A stretch of 64,000 nt of DNA, taken from NCBI GenBank assembly GCA_964036315.1, contig OZ038496.1, positions 19,517,185 to 19,581,184 on the forward strand, in the 5' to 3' direction. The position numbers were made by a program, and so were the translations under genes. Positions 32,031 through 42,548 of the stretch are shown here, piece by piece. Below the pieces are notes generated by a model, which saw only the letters and a program-made list of their open reading frames with translations, had not been told where the DNA came from and made no database searches. Numbering within the stretch: position 1 is the first letter of the stretch; every line of letters begins with the position of its first letter. This DNA comes from Acanthosepion esculentum (taxonomy: Eukaryota > Mollusca > Cephalopoda > Sepiida > Sepiidae).

Positions 32031-32475
32031 TTTTGTGATGTCAATGAACACTTGTTGCCACTTTTGTGATGTCAACGAATACTCATTGTCACTTTTGCAA
32101 TGCTCATTGTAGTAGAGTCTTTGTAATTGCAGATACAACAATAGTACACCATTGAACAATATTGGTGTCAGATGCCTTCGAATAAGTCTCACACCAATAG
32201 TACTTGCTTGATAGTACTCGCTCGAACAGTAATCCATATAGTGATCCAAATAGAGGAATAGTATAGTGAATAGAGTATAGAATAGTAGTTTGTATAGTAA
32301 TAGACAATAGAGTAGAAATAGCAATCAATCTAGATGTCATGCATCTTCCTATATATGTGTTTCCTCTATGGTCACATGATCCAGTTAATTCAATAATGGG
32401 ATCGACTGTGTTTGTTCTCTGGCAATCTATGTTCAAACTCAATTGTCAGCAGCAACAATTTATTCTTATATAACA
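32031..32475. mobile_element. unclassified insertion, possible solo LTR, inside a SINE
   Basis: A 445-bp block absent from other SINE-I copies, flanked by a GTTGG direct repeat (32026-32030 and 32476-32480). It starts with tandem units of about 31 bp ('TTTTGTGATGTCAATGAACA') and ends ...ATATAACA. A 5-bp duplication and CA-end fit an LTR, but the left end is not a clean TG. Confidence 0.45.
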
Positions 32476-32834
32476 GTTGGCAACTGCAGAAAGAAATGGC
32501 AATCTACTGCTGGAAAATCTTCTAATTAGTCAGTCATAAATTGAAAGAGACATGATTGCCCAAGCATTTATCATGTATGGCACTTAACAGACTGAATCAA
32601 TGTGTGTAAACTCAAGAGAAATCTGTTTATTTTATATGTGACAACAGATATTTTAGATCCGTTTTTATACCAGAGAACAATATCTGTACTACTGCTCATT
32701 TTTAAATTTCTTTCTTGCAGTCCTAAAACATTTACTATCTACAAATAAAAAATCTCTAAGCTTCTCATTTTAATTTGGGATTTTGTTAGTGGTTTCTTTA
32801 TAGAAACCAATGTTCGTATAATTTATCGCATCTA

Positions 32835-34037
32835 TCTTTAGAATGTATGGCTTTTAGCAAGAGGAAAATCCCAAGACGAAATGGAGATGTCAAAATTGAA
32901 CAAGTATAGAAATTTAAATATCTTGAAAGTGTTTTAGCAGATGACAAAATTGTTGGGAAAATTAAATAAAACCACTAAATAAAATAATAATAACAAAAAA
33001 AATTCATTCTCCCATGAAGTAAGTTATAAAAAACTGGAAAGGGTTTCTGGTTACATGTGCAATTTTATAACCCGCACTTCCGGAAAGGACAAAATCTTCC
33101 TTCTTCTTCTCCTCCTCTTTGCTTCAAGATGTGAACCATTTGGTAATAGCGATCCTACTGTGGAATGTTAGTTTCCCTGGTCCACTAGCAATTGAACTTT
33201 TTCCACTTACTAACAACATTGTCAGATGTGTGCTAGCAGCCTTACTCATGATGTACATGTTCGGTCTTCCCAACTCTGTGCCAAATTGACTTGAGCTTGA
33301 CCATGTTTACCTGTTCATATCCATTACTTCCCATAAATTATTTCAGAACAAAACAGAAAATTGGACTTACTCAAGTGACCTTTTAACTTTATTTCAATTC
33401 AATTTCAGTATAAAAGGAATAAATATCTGTAGCAAAAAGTTTTTTGTATGCTTCTTCTTTGTTCCTTCACCTAAAAAATAAACACAAAAACCACAACCTT
33501 GGTAACAGAATATGTAACACTGAAATCCGAGATGCATTGGAATAGCAAAAGATGGATTCCTAAAAGTAAAAGTTCTATGAAACAAGAAGATTTTGGATAG
33601 AAACAAAGTAAAGAGTGTTGAACTGCGATATGATATCATTCCTCCTATATAGCAGTGAATGCTGGATAATTTCTTCAACAGAGGATTCTACAGAAGGATG
33701 CTGAGAATACACAGATGGTGCATGTGAACAAAGAGGAAGTTTTAAGGAAAATGAAAGCAAAAAAGGACACTTAAACTCAGAATCAGCGGCATTTGAAATT
33801 TCTAGGACACTTAATGAAAAAAGAAAGCTTGGAGAATTTGACAGTCACAGGATGTATTGAAGGCAAGAAGAACTGAGGGGAACAGTAAGTAACCTATCTA
33901 AAAAGTGTTTGCAAATGGATGGCAGAACATTGAGTGGGAAGGATTGTAAAAGACAAATATTGCAAAGAACTACAAAAGACAGGAAATTGTGGAAAGCTAT
34001 GATCACCTACATCCTAAAAGGACACAGCACATAGAAG
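32835..34037 (+). pseudogene. RTE-type element, post-palm region to 3' end, interrupted
   Basis: 32840-32960 reads KTECMAFSKRKIPRR-like residues, then FKYLESVLADDK. About 550 bp of unrelated sequence follows (32966-33512). The frame resumes near 33513 with TEIRDALE and IAKDGFLKVKV, continues with YRRMLRI near 33690 and FLGHLMKKESLENLTV near 33800, and ends with the tail 'CATCCTAAAAGGACACAGCA' at about 34010. The last bases, CATAGAAG (34030-34037), are the target of the hAT insertion that follows. Stops and frameshifts throughout. Confidence 0.8.
32966..33512. other. insertion-like block inside the RTE copy
   Basis: Interrupts the RTE reading between the LESVLADDK-like and TEIRDALE-like segments. 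It contains 'CTTCCGGAAAGGAC' and a CTT-rich stretch. No terminal repeats were identified; a deletion/rearrangement is equally possible. Confidence 0.4.
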
Positions 34038-35148
34038 CAGGGCCGGCTCAAGGTACTGGCAACTTGGGCAGTCACCTGGGGCACCATCAAGGCCGAGGAC
34101 ACCCTCATGACACCATGTCATGTGTTTGGGAACTTCCAAAATTAAAGCTTATAAAAACATACTTGCAGTCATACATGACTTAAGACAGATTAAATTCTTT
34201 GGTTATTTTCTCATTAGAAAATGATCTTGTAAAGAAGATAGGTGTAGAAAGTGCCATGAAAAGATTTGCAGATCTAAAGTCTAGAAAAAATGTTTTAGGG
34301 GGGATAATAAATGTTTTCTTTGGTTTGTATTAAGTTGTATATTGTAATAAACTCATTATTATAAAAATTATAAAAAATTATACTTGTAAGGGTGCCGAAG
34401 TTCAGCTTGCCTGGGGTGCCAGCAACCCTATGGCCGTCATTGGTGGGAACAGTTCCTTGGGGCTTGAGCACAGTATATTAATTTTTAACCACCCAACCAG
34501 TTACAAACAAACACACTGTAGAGGCAATAGGAAACAACTGCTGCAATAGTTTATGAATACCAAACAGTCTTAAGAAAATTTCCAATATGGGAAAAATAAA
34601 TGTGAATGTGTCATAAAAATGAGTTTAAAGCACATGTATAGACAAGGGATAAAATTGCTGATGCCTTCTTGGTTCTTTCTCTTTTAGGGATATTTCAGAC
34701 ACCCTAGTCCCCTCCTGAGAGAGAGATAGTGCTTGGTAGGAACCAAGGCTGGCTCAAGGTACTGGCAACTTGGACAGTCACCCGGAGCACCATCATGCCG
34801 CCATGTCATGTGTTTGGGATCTTCCAAAACTAAAGCTTATAAAAACATACTTGCAGTCATACATGACTCAAGATAGATTAAATTCTTTGGTTATTTTGTC
34901 AATAGAAAATGATCTTGTAAAGAAGATAGGTGTAGAAATTGCCATGAAAAGATTTGCAGATCTAAAGCCTAGAAAAATGTTTTAAGGAGGATAATAAATG
35001 TTTTCTTTAGTTTGTATTAAGTTGTATATTGTAATAAACTTAAAATTTGAAAATTTCGAAAAATTATACTTGTAAGTGTGCAGAAGTTCAGCTTGCACCC
35101 CCCCACCACAACCACCGTGGGGTGTCAGCAACCCTTGGGACATCACTG
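34038..35148 (+). mobile_element. hAT-type transposon with internally duplicated transposase tail
   Basis: Starts CAGGGCCGGCTCAAGG and ends ...GGGACATCACTG, flanked by an exact 8-bp duplication CATAGAAG (34030-34037 and 35149-35156) in the RTE tail, the hAT target size. Units at 34038-34440 and about 34740-35148 repeat the same content: terminal sequence, then a hAT C-terminal dimerisation segment (KLKLIKTYLQSYM, RLNSLVILSIENDL, MKRFADLKPRK). The second unit keeps an open frame of 71 codons (34770-34985). The DDE core and zinc finger are missing, so it is non-autonomous. Confidence 0.8.
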
Positions 35149-35165
35149 CATAGAAGAAGAAGAAG

Positions 35166-35550
35166 ATCTTACTATAGATTTTCTTAAAGAATTTTTTTTC
35201 CTCATGGATTGCAGACTTATACTCTATTTCCTTGATTACAATTCAGAGATAAGAACTCCCTTGAGATGCAGTTTCTTTGCGCTCAACAAAGGCAAGAAAA
35301 GTCTCAGAGAGAAATACATGTTTTGTTGTGGTCAGCCTTGGGATGACCTGTTGTGTGTAAGAAACATTTGTTGAGATACTGTAAATAAGTGTCAAATATC
35401 ACTGCTTGACCCTCACCTTAGAGAATGACCTCTGTGGAAATCCGAAAGCAATAACGCTGACAGATATTTGATCCTTCTTCTTCTCCTCTTTCTGAATTTG
35501 TCTTCACTCTAGTTTTCTTTTCTCAATTCCATATTCTTATCTTTTTATTC
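35166..35550. other. unassigned sequence
   Basis: Follows the (GAA)n end of the RTE tail. A 98-codon open frame (35078-35374) spans the hAT end and this stretch, and is unrecognised. Confidence 0.4.
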
Positions 35551-35599
35551 CATTTTAGTGTTTTGTTTGCCTTCTTTTGTTATTCTGCTTCTCCTTCCC

Positions 35600-35815
35600 C
35601 CCCTCTCTCTCTCTCTTACAGTCTCTGTCTCACACACACTCTCTCTCACACTGTCTCTCACACTCTTTCTCACTCTCATTATCTCTCAGATACACTCTCT
35701 CTCTCACACACACACTCTTTCGCTCTGTAACTCACTCTCTCACACACTTTCTTTCACTCTCTCTCTCACACATTTTCTTTCACTCTCTCTCTCTCTCACA
35801 CACACTCTCTCTCTC
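35600..35815. repeat. (CT)n/(CA)n compound low-complexity tract
   Basis: Alternating CTCTCT and CACACA runs; the two overlapping open frames here are compositional. Confidence 0.9.
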
Positions 35816-35979
35816 TGGGTTTTTTCTCAACCAATTCTTTTTCATCTTCCTTTAAATTCTTTTTACACTGATCTTTTTCCTTTTCTAATTTCATTTTCTT
35901 TTTCATCATTTTTTTTCTTCTTCACTCTTCATTCTTCTTTTCTATTTTTTCAGACTTTATGAAAATGTTCTGTTGTTCA

Positions 35980-38240
35980 GATGTTCTTTTTTTTCCTTCC
36001 CAACTTTTCTTCCTTTTCATTCTCTACTCTTTCTTTCTCCAGCTTCACCTTTCCTCTTTATTTCCACATTATCTTTCTATCTACGTTTTCTTATTTTATT
36101 TTCACACTTTTGCCTTCTTTCTATATTTCCACTTTCTTTTTTTTCATTTTCATTTTCCATTCTTTGTTTTTCCTTTCTTTGTTTTTCTTTATTTATTCTT
36201 TGTCTTCTGTCTATGCTTTCACCTTCCTTTTCCTTTCTTTCTTTTTCCTTTCTTTCTTTTTCCTTTCTTTATTCTTTGTTTTCTGTCTATGCTTTCACCT
36301 TCCTTTTTCTTTCTTTCTTTTTCCTTTCTTTCTTTTTCTTTATTTATTCTTTGTCTTCTGTCTATGCTTTCACCTTCCTTTTCCTTTCTTTCTTTTTCCT
36401 TTCTTTCTTTTTCCTTTCTTTATTCTTTGTTTTCTGTCTATGCTTTCACCTTCCTTTTTCTTTCTTTCTTTTTCCTTTCTTTCTTTTTCTTTATTTATTC
36501 TTTGTCTTCTGTCTATGCTTTCACCTTCCTTTTTCTTTCTTTCTTTTTCCTTTCTTTCTTTTTCTTTATTTCTTTTTCTTTATTTATACTTTGTCTTCTG
36601 TCTATGCTTTCACCTTCCTTTTCCTTTCTTTCTTTTTCCTTTCTTTCTTTTTCCTTTCTTTCTTTTTCCTTTCTTTATTCTTTGTTTTCTGTCTATGCTT
36701 TCACCTTCCTTTTTCTTTCTTTCTTTTTCCTTTCTTTCTTTTTCTTTATTTATTCTTTGTCTTCTGTCTATGCTTTCACCTTCCTTTTCCTTTCTTTCTT
36801 TTTCCTTTCTTTCTTTTTCCTTTCTTTATTCTTTGTTTTCTGTCTATGCTTTCACCTTCCTTTTTCTTTCTTTCTTTTTCCTTTCTTTCTTTTTCTTTAT
36901 TTATTCTTTGTCTTCTGTCTATGCTTTCACCTTCCTTTTCCTTTCTTTCTTTTTCCTTTCTTTCTTTTTCCTTTCTTTATTCTTTGTTTTCTGTCTATGC
37001 TTTCACCTTCCTTTTTCTTTCTTTCTTTTTCCTTTCTTTCTTTTTCTTTATTTATTCTTTGTCTTCTGTCTATGCTTTCACCTTCCTTTTCCTTTCTTTC
37101 TTTTTCCTTTCTTTCTTTTTCCTTTCTTTATTCTTTGTTTTCTGTCTATGCTTTCACCTTCCTTTTTCTTTCTTTCTTTTTCCTTTCTTTCTTTTTCTTT
37201 ATTTATTCTTTGTCTTCTGTCTATGCTTTCACCTTCCTTTTTCTTTCTTTCTTTTTCCTTTCTTTCTTTTTCTTTATTTCTTTTTCTTTATTTATACTTT
37301 GTCTTCTGTCTATGCTTTCACCTTCCTTTTTCTTTCTTCCTTTTTCTTTCTTCCTTTTTCTTTCTTTCTTTTTCCTTTCTTTTTCTTTATTTCTTTTTCT
37401 TTATTTATTCTTTGTCTTCTTTCTATATTTCCACTTTCTTTTCTTTCTTTTTCCTTTCTTTTTCCTTTCTTTCTTTTTCCTTTCTTTCTTTTTCCTTTCT
37501 TTCTTTTTCCTTTCTTTTTCCTTTCTTTCTTTTTCTTTGTTTTCTGTCTATGCTTTCACCTTCCTTTTTCTTTCTTTCTTTTTCCTTTCTTTCTTTTTCT
37601 TTATTTATTCTTTGTCTTCTGTCTATGCTTTCACCTTCCTTTTTCTTTCTTTCTTTTTCTTATTTGTGTTCTTTTTATGTTTTCTCTTTATTTCTATATT
37701 TTTATTCTATTTTTCTCCTTCTTCATTCTTACTTTGTTTTATTTCTATATTTTCACTTTTTCTTTCTTTCCTTCTATATTATCACAATTTCTAATTTTCT
37801 CTCCCTCAGTATTTTTACTTTTCTTTCTCTTTCTTTTCTTTTAGATTTTAGTTTGTTTTCTTTCATTATTTTTAAATTGCTATCTTCCTACACGTTTACC
37901 TTCCTTCTTTCTTTCTGCTTTTTTTCATCTATATTTTCACTTTTGGGTTCTTTCTTTCTCGTACTATTGTCTCCTTTTTATTTTTACATTTCATTTTTCT
38001 TAACATATTTTTCTTTCCCTGTCTTTCTTTCTTTCGGTGTTTACACTTTTTTCTTTGTATATATTCTCTTTGTGAGTTTTTTTTTTCCACATAGGGATTT
38101 CTTTTCTATTTTTTCTTTCTTCCTTTTTACTTCTCTTTTTATATTTTGACTTTTTTCTTTTTTTCTGTATTTACACTTTTCTTTTTCTCTTCTTCCATAT
38201 TTTCACTTCTGTTTACTTTTTCTTTCTTTCATTCTTTGTT
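35980..38240. repeat. giant polypyrimidine satellite, 75/76-bp unit
   Basis: The core (36200-37660) repeats 'CTGTCTATGCTTTCACC' followed by CTTT-rich filler. Starts of 'CTATGCTTTCACC' fall at 36211, 36287, 36362, 36438, 36513, 36602, 36693, 36768, 36844, 36919, 36995, 37070, 37146, 37221, 37310, 37548 and 37623, mostly 75 and 76 bp apart, with 89-91-bp variants. Two alternating unit types give a 151-bp dimer. Flanks hold decayed units ('TCTATATTTCCACTTTC'). It is nearly free of purines, so all three forward frames stay open for over 600 codons; these are not proteins. Confidence 0.92.
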
Positions 38241-38379
38241 TCTCAATGAATGAATGACAGAACATATTCGAAATATTTGAAAAATATTTTATGAACTTCA
38301 ACTGACAGTAATGTTAACTATTCAGTTAAGGAATGGCAAATGTTTCCTATATGGAAATAGTGAAATGTCCACAAATGTG

Positions 38380-39416
38380 TCTGTCTATATTTCTGAGATG
38401 AGGTATTATGTACACTATTTACATTATTCGGACTATTGTCCTCATCTTTGTCACCATATTTATTACATTGTTTCGACCATTGTACACTCTGGCCTTCTTC
38501 AGGTGGTTGAAATGTCGAAGTGAACCCTTTATTTCGCTCACTGGGGTAGACTGTTCTAGTTCCATGTGCCATGTTTAATGGATGTCAGTTGTCAGTTATC
38601 TGCTGTCAATGATAACAGCAAAAATTGCAATATGAGCACTGGTAAAAAAAAATGGTTGCTGAGACATTAGGTTTATAATACCCAGAAATTTATACAGTAA
38701 AAGGATAAAGGCGTTGGTTAGATCCAGTGACAGGACCCTAACAGTGTGAGTTCAATACCTGGTTAAGGCAGTGGAGAACTTGGAGAGGGGAATTAACAGG
38801 TGATAACTGACATCCATTAAACATGGCATGTGGAACTAGAACAGTCTACCCCAGTGAGTGAAATAAAGGGTTCAGTTTGACATTCCAACCACTTGAAGAA
38901 GGCTGGAGCATACAATGGCCGAAACGTTGTAATAAATATGGCAACAAAGATGAGGACACTAGTCTGAATAATGTAAATAGTATACATAATACCTCATCTC
39001 AGAAATATAGACAGATATCAGTAATATTACATATAATATTAATTTAAGTTTTGAATTGAATTCCGATATCTTTTAGTCATGCCTTGATCATGGTTATGTT
39101 TTCTACTCATACCTCATTTTTTTCTAAATGGTTTTAAGTTCTTTTTACTGCTCTTTGTTTTCTAATAACAACAATTATAATAATCACTATATGAAAATAA
39201 AATTTCAAAATTCTTATCTCAGATAAGAATGCTATATAAATTTATTATATTTCTTTCCCAACAGTTATAAAAAAAATATTAATGCAGCTTCAATTTTTGA
39301 AACATGAACTGTCAACATTCCAACCACCTGAAGAAGGTCGGAGCGTACAACGGCCAAAACATTGTAATAAATATGGCGACAAAGATGAGGACACTAATCC
39401 AAATAATGTAAATAGT
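38380..39416. mobile_element. Penelope-type locus: three copies, one inverted, with 14-bp target duplication
   Basis: Copy 1 (38381-38600) is on the minus strand. Copy 2 (about 38705-39014) is plus-strand and complete, from a tRNA-like 'GTTGGTTAGATCCAGTGA' and 'GAGTTCAATACC' through CTTGAAGAAGGCTGGAGC, GGCCGAAACGTTGTAATAAA to ACCTCATCTCAGAAATATAG. Copy 3 (39315-39416) is plus-strand and partial. The outer ends of copies 1 and 2 are mirror images. The whole locus sits between two exact copies of TGTCCACAAATGTG (38366-38379 and 39416-39429). There is no reverse transcriptase, so it is non-autonomous or deleted. Confidence 0.7.
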
Positions 39417-39589
39417 GTCCACAAATGTGCTTAAATGTCCATTCATTGACTTGATTTTCTGTCAGCTGATGTGGCATGTCATTGATGTGAATATTTTACG
39501 ACTACATCTGGCATTAGAACAAAGCAAATGTAAATGAATTCATGCCTTTTCAAAGGGCATCAGTGCAAAATGACTTAAAACTAGCAATA

Positions 39590-39960
39590 TATTTTTTTAA
39601 AGCAAATCACCTCATGCAAGTTAGTAAAACCACTAAGACACAAGGGGTTACAGAGTGCGAAAGAATAAGAAAAAAAGAAAAACATTATTAAGGAGCAAGA
39701 ACAATGGAAGCGTAATCAAGAGGACAGTAGATAACAATTGGCATTGCATTTAAATTTTTGAAGATCAAAGTTGGCTGGAAAGTGTGGAGTCAGAAGTGAG
39801 TTCCACAAGTGAGAAGTGTGTAAAAAGAAACTGTTAGCATAGAACTTACGATTACATCTAGCCATTTCAACTGTAAATTGATGAGATATTGCCACCAATC
39901 TAGTACAATACTTTAAATTCATAAAGTCTAGTTTTCATAGCAAAAAGTTCATCTGAACAA
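39590..39960 (-). pseudogene. LINE-D 3' end
   Basis: The minus-strand frame 39716-39922 retains MNLKYCTRLVAISHQFTVEM, then FYANSFFLHTSHLWNSL and FPANFDLQKFKC, the LINE-D C-terminus, followed by its 3' UTR. RT lost. Confidence 0.8.
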
Positions 39961-39999
39961 TTACTATGAAAGTATTTATAGAATAAAGCAGGTGAGCAT

Positions 40000-40290
40000 G
40001 TTGTTTTTCTTACCCCAGTTAAGATACAGACATCCTAAAGAGAAGTACCCAGGGGACTGAGCAATTTTTGTCTTTGACTCCATGGATATGTATGTAGGAG
40101 TCCAAGTTTTTAAAAGGTCTTGTACCCTATCCTGTTTCTTTCAATGGATAAGTAAATATGCAAAGCTCCATGTATGTTATCTGTAAATCCCCAAAGTGTA
40201 TATATAAGCATACATCACATACAAATCTTATTAACTTGAATTGCAAGGCATTAATTGTTTGTGGTGTGCTAATAATTAACACAATACTTT
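40000..40290. other. unassigned sequence
   Basis: No feature recognised. Confidence 0.4.
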
Positions 40291-40400
40291 TCATAATTAT
40301 CTACATCAGGTGCGAGAACTATATTCTGCCAAACTATTCCACAGACCGATGATCCTGGGTATGACAATAAACTACATTGAGCAGCAAGGTCTCTGATCAG
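40291..40400 (-). pseudogene. non-LTR element C-terminal fragment
   Basis: The minus strand reads GLWNSLAEYSS, the WNSLPE-type motif near the end of many non-LTR proteins. Very short. Confidence 0.4.
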
Positions 40401-40499
40401 GATATTGGACGAATGGAACCACCTCTTAATTGCTGGTGTTCCCAGGTCCATCTTGACCAGGTATGGTAGCACCTGTTAGGGGCCCAGCTGTAAGCAAAT

Positions 40500-40990
40500 A
40501 GTGAACCTCCAAACAAAAATTTACAGTACATTTTTATAATAAAATGACCAGCAAGACATTTTTATTGCAAAATAACAATCAATGCAGCACTAAAAAAATA
40601 TAAAAATATGTTTTCATAGTAAAACTACCAACAATTCATTTTATGATCTAAAAATAATTTATCAGGGTAAAGGTATGCTTTTTAGCATAGAAAGTATAAA
40701 ATTATGTACAAAATATCTGTATTTGAAACTATAAAATTATGTACAAAATATTTAGATTTCAGTATTAAATAACCCATAGAGGTGTTGATATGCCGCTAAA
40801 CAAAAGCAACCAATCAACAATATATATTTATAGTAAAATTACAAACAATACATATTCAAAGCAAAATGACCAACAATACATTTTATTTTTAGTTAACACA
40901 TAAAATTGTGTTAAAAATATATAGATTTCAGCATTAAATAACCCATAGAGGTGTTGATATGCCACTAAACAAAACAACCAAAATCAGCCA
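40500..40990 (+). repeat. repeat B and a degenerate tandem region
   Basis: Two repeat B motifs ('CAGTATTAAATAACCCATAG' near 40760 and 'CAGCATTAAATAACCCATAG' near 40930), about 170 bp apart, alternate with 'TAAAATGACCAACAATACAT'-like blocks. Confidence 0.6.
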
Positions 40991-41099
40991 CAGACATACA
41001 ATTAAAGAAAAATTCTTGATATTTAATCTGTCTGTTTATTTCAATTCTACTTTTATGACCTCTTAGTCTAATGTACCTTTTTATTCTCTTGTATGTCAA

Positions 41100-41960
41100 A
41101 TACAAATTTAGTTGAATTAAAAGCCATTAATCATTTGTACTGTATCTTCCAACAGTTGTTAAATGGGGCAAGAAATGGCTTGTTAATATTAACACCTCTA
41201 AAACGAAACTGCTATCCTAATTTTCACCCTCCATCAGCATGGCTAATGCTAACCTCCAGGAGAACAACTCCATGCACCTTCTTGGTTTGATGTTTTTTAA
41301 CATGAAATGGAGAAATTATATTAAATCTATTGCTAAGTTTGTTACTAAGAATGTTGGTTGATATAATAATTCTGGACATTTTTTTTCTCATCAGAATCCA
41401 TCTCACACATTTATAAATCTACTATTCATCCGTGCATTGAATATTGCTGCCATATCTGATCAGATGCTCTGGCTGTATATATCAAACAAAATCCAAAGAA
41501 GGGTTTGAAATGTTATCAGTCCTGACCTGGCATCTCGACTTCAATCCCTTCCCCACAGCTGTGACATGGGTTCCCTTTGTCTTTTCTATAATTATTTTCA
41601 TGATAATTGTTCTAATGAGCTCTCCTCTTACGTATCTCAACTGCATAAATTTAAGTGTACTACTAGATTGACAACTAGATCCCACCATTTTACTGTTGGA
41701 CTACCTAGATGCAACTTCTATTCTAATAGTTTCTTTGCTCGCACTTCTCACCTGTGGAACTCTCTTCTGTTTTCTTGCTTTGCTGCCACTTACAATTTTC
41801 AAAAATTGAAATGCAATGACAATTGCCATCTGCCTTCCTGAAACTTGTTCTTTTATTGTCCTTTCTCCTCACTAAAGTCTTCTCATTGTTTCCATTCCAA
41901 GTAAGTTCTTGCATCTTAGTGGCACCATTGCTTTGCTTCAGTTGAAATAGTTAAAAATAA
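41100..41960 (+). pseudogene. LINE-D post-palm region to 3' end
   Basis: Reads, with frameshifts, GARNGLLILTPLKRNCYPNF near 41165, HPPSAWLMLTS near 41228, 'CATGAAATGGAGAAATTATA' near 41300, EYCCHI-like near 41440, the DLASRLQSLP-like block near 41530, SFFARTSHLWNSL near 41740 and LQKLKCND near 41805, then a 3' UTR with 'CATCTTAGTGGCACCATTGC'. The upstream RT palm is missing. Confidence 0.8.
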
Positions 41961-41974
41961 GAAAAGCTTTTCTT

Positions 41975-42350
41975 AAAATTATTCACATCCAATGAAAGGA
42001 CTACACGTTCTGGCAAATTATTCCACAGACCTACAACTCAAGAAACATTTCCCAATATTTAATCTATTTCAGCACTATCTTCATGACCATTTAGTCTAAT
42101 GTAGCTTTTCTTAGTAAAGAATGCATTACAGTTGCCTGATTTGAAGCCATGTATGATTTGAAACGTATTCTGGCAAACCTACAACTAAAGAAACATATCC
42201 TGATTTTTATTCTATTTCTGTTTATTTCGACACTGTCTTCATGACCATTTAGTCTGTCCTACCATCTCTCAGTAATGAACACGTTACTGTTGCTGCACCC
42301 TATTAGTCTCTTGTAAGTCTGTAGTAAACTAATATAAATTCACCGAGCTG
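41975..42350 (-). pseudogene. non-LTR element C-terminal fragment, tandemly duplicated
   Basis: The minus strand reads VVGLWNNLPERVV near 42050 and a related copy about 160 bp away. Both contain 'ACTAAATGGTCATGAAGA'. The related fragment at 41000-41100 (-) shares the same block. It belongs to a third non-LTR family distinct from C and D. Confidence 0.5.
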
Positions 42351-42548
42351 TAACTCCAAATAGCCGCAAATCTACTTGCCCACCTCATTGGATTTTCTCA
42401 CTTGTTCACTGTCACTGACTTTTTATATTTGAAGATCACCCATAGTCAGTAGGTTATTCTATCAACCCCATAGGCAGCACATGCAGGCTATTCAATTAAC
42501 CGTTTTCTTTTATAAATGATGGAATGTGTTTGCCCCAGTTTTTATTTG

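Larger units (their letters stand above)
31339..32605 (+). repeat. SINE-I interrupted by two insertions
   Basis: The head starts near 31339 ('CTCAGTGTGGTGTAATA'), is cut at 31357, resumes at 31858 ('GTGTAGTGGATAACAGC'), continues with the B-box-like 'GAGTTTTAATTCCAGTTGGG' and the body to 32030, then resumes at about 32476 ('GTTGGCAACTGCAGAAAGAA') and ends near 32605. The uninterrupted sequence matches 30425-30735. Confidence 0.75.

Noticed and set aside
35558..35962. Leu/Ser-rich open frames of 92 and 134 codons
   Set aside because: Compositional products of (CT)n/(CA)n tracts.
35959..38149. Three overlapping open frames of 611-722 codons on the plus strand
   Set aside because: All three forward frames stay open because the DNA is almost purine-free tandem repeat. 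The 'proteins' are shifted readings of the same 75/76-bp unit.
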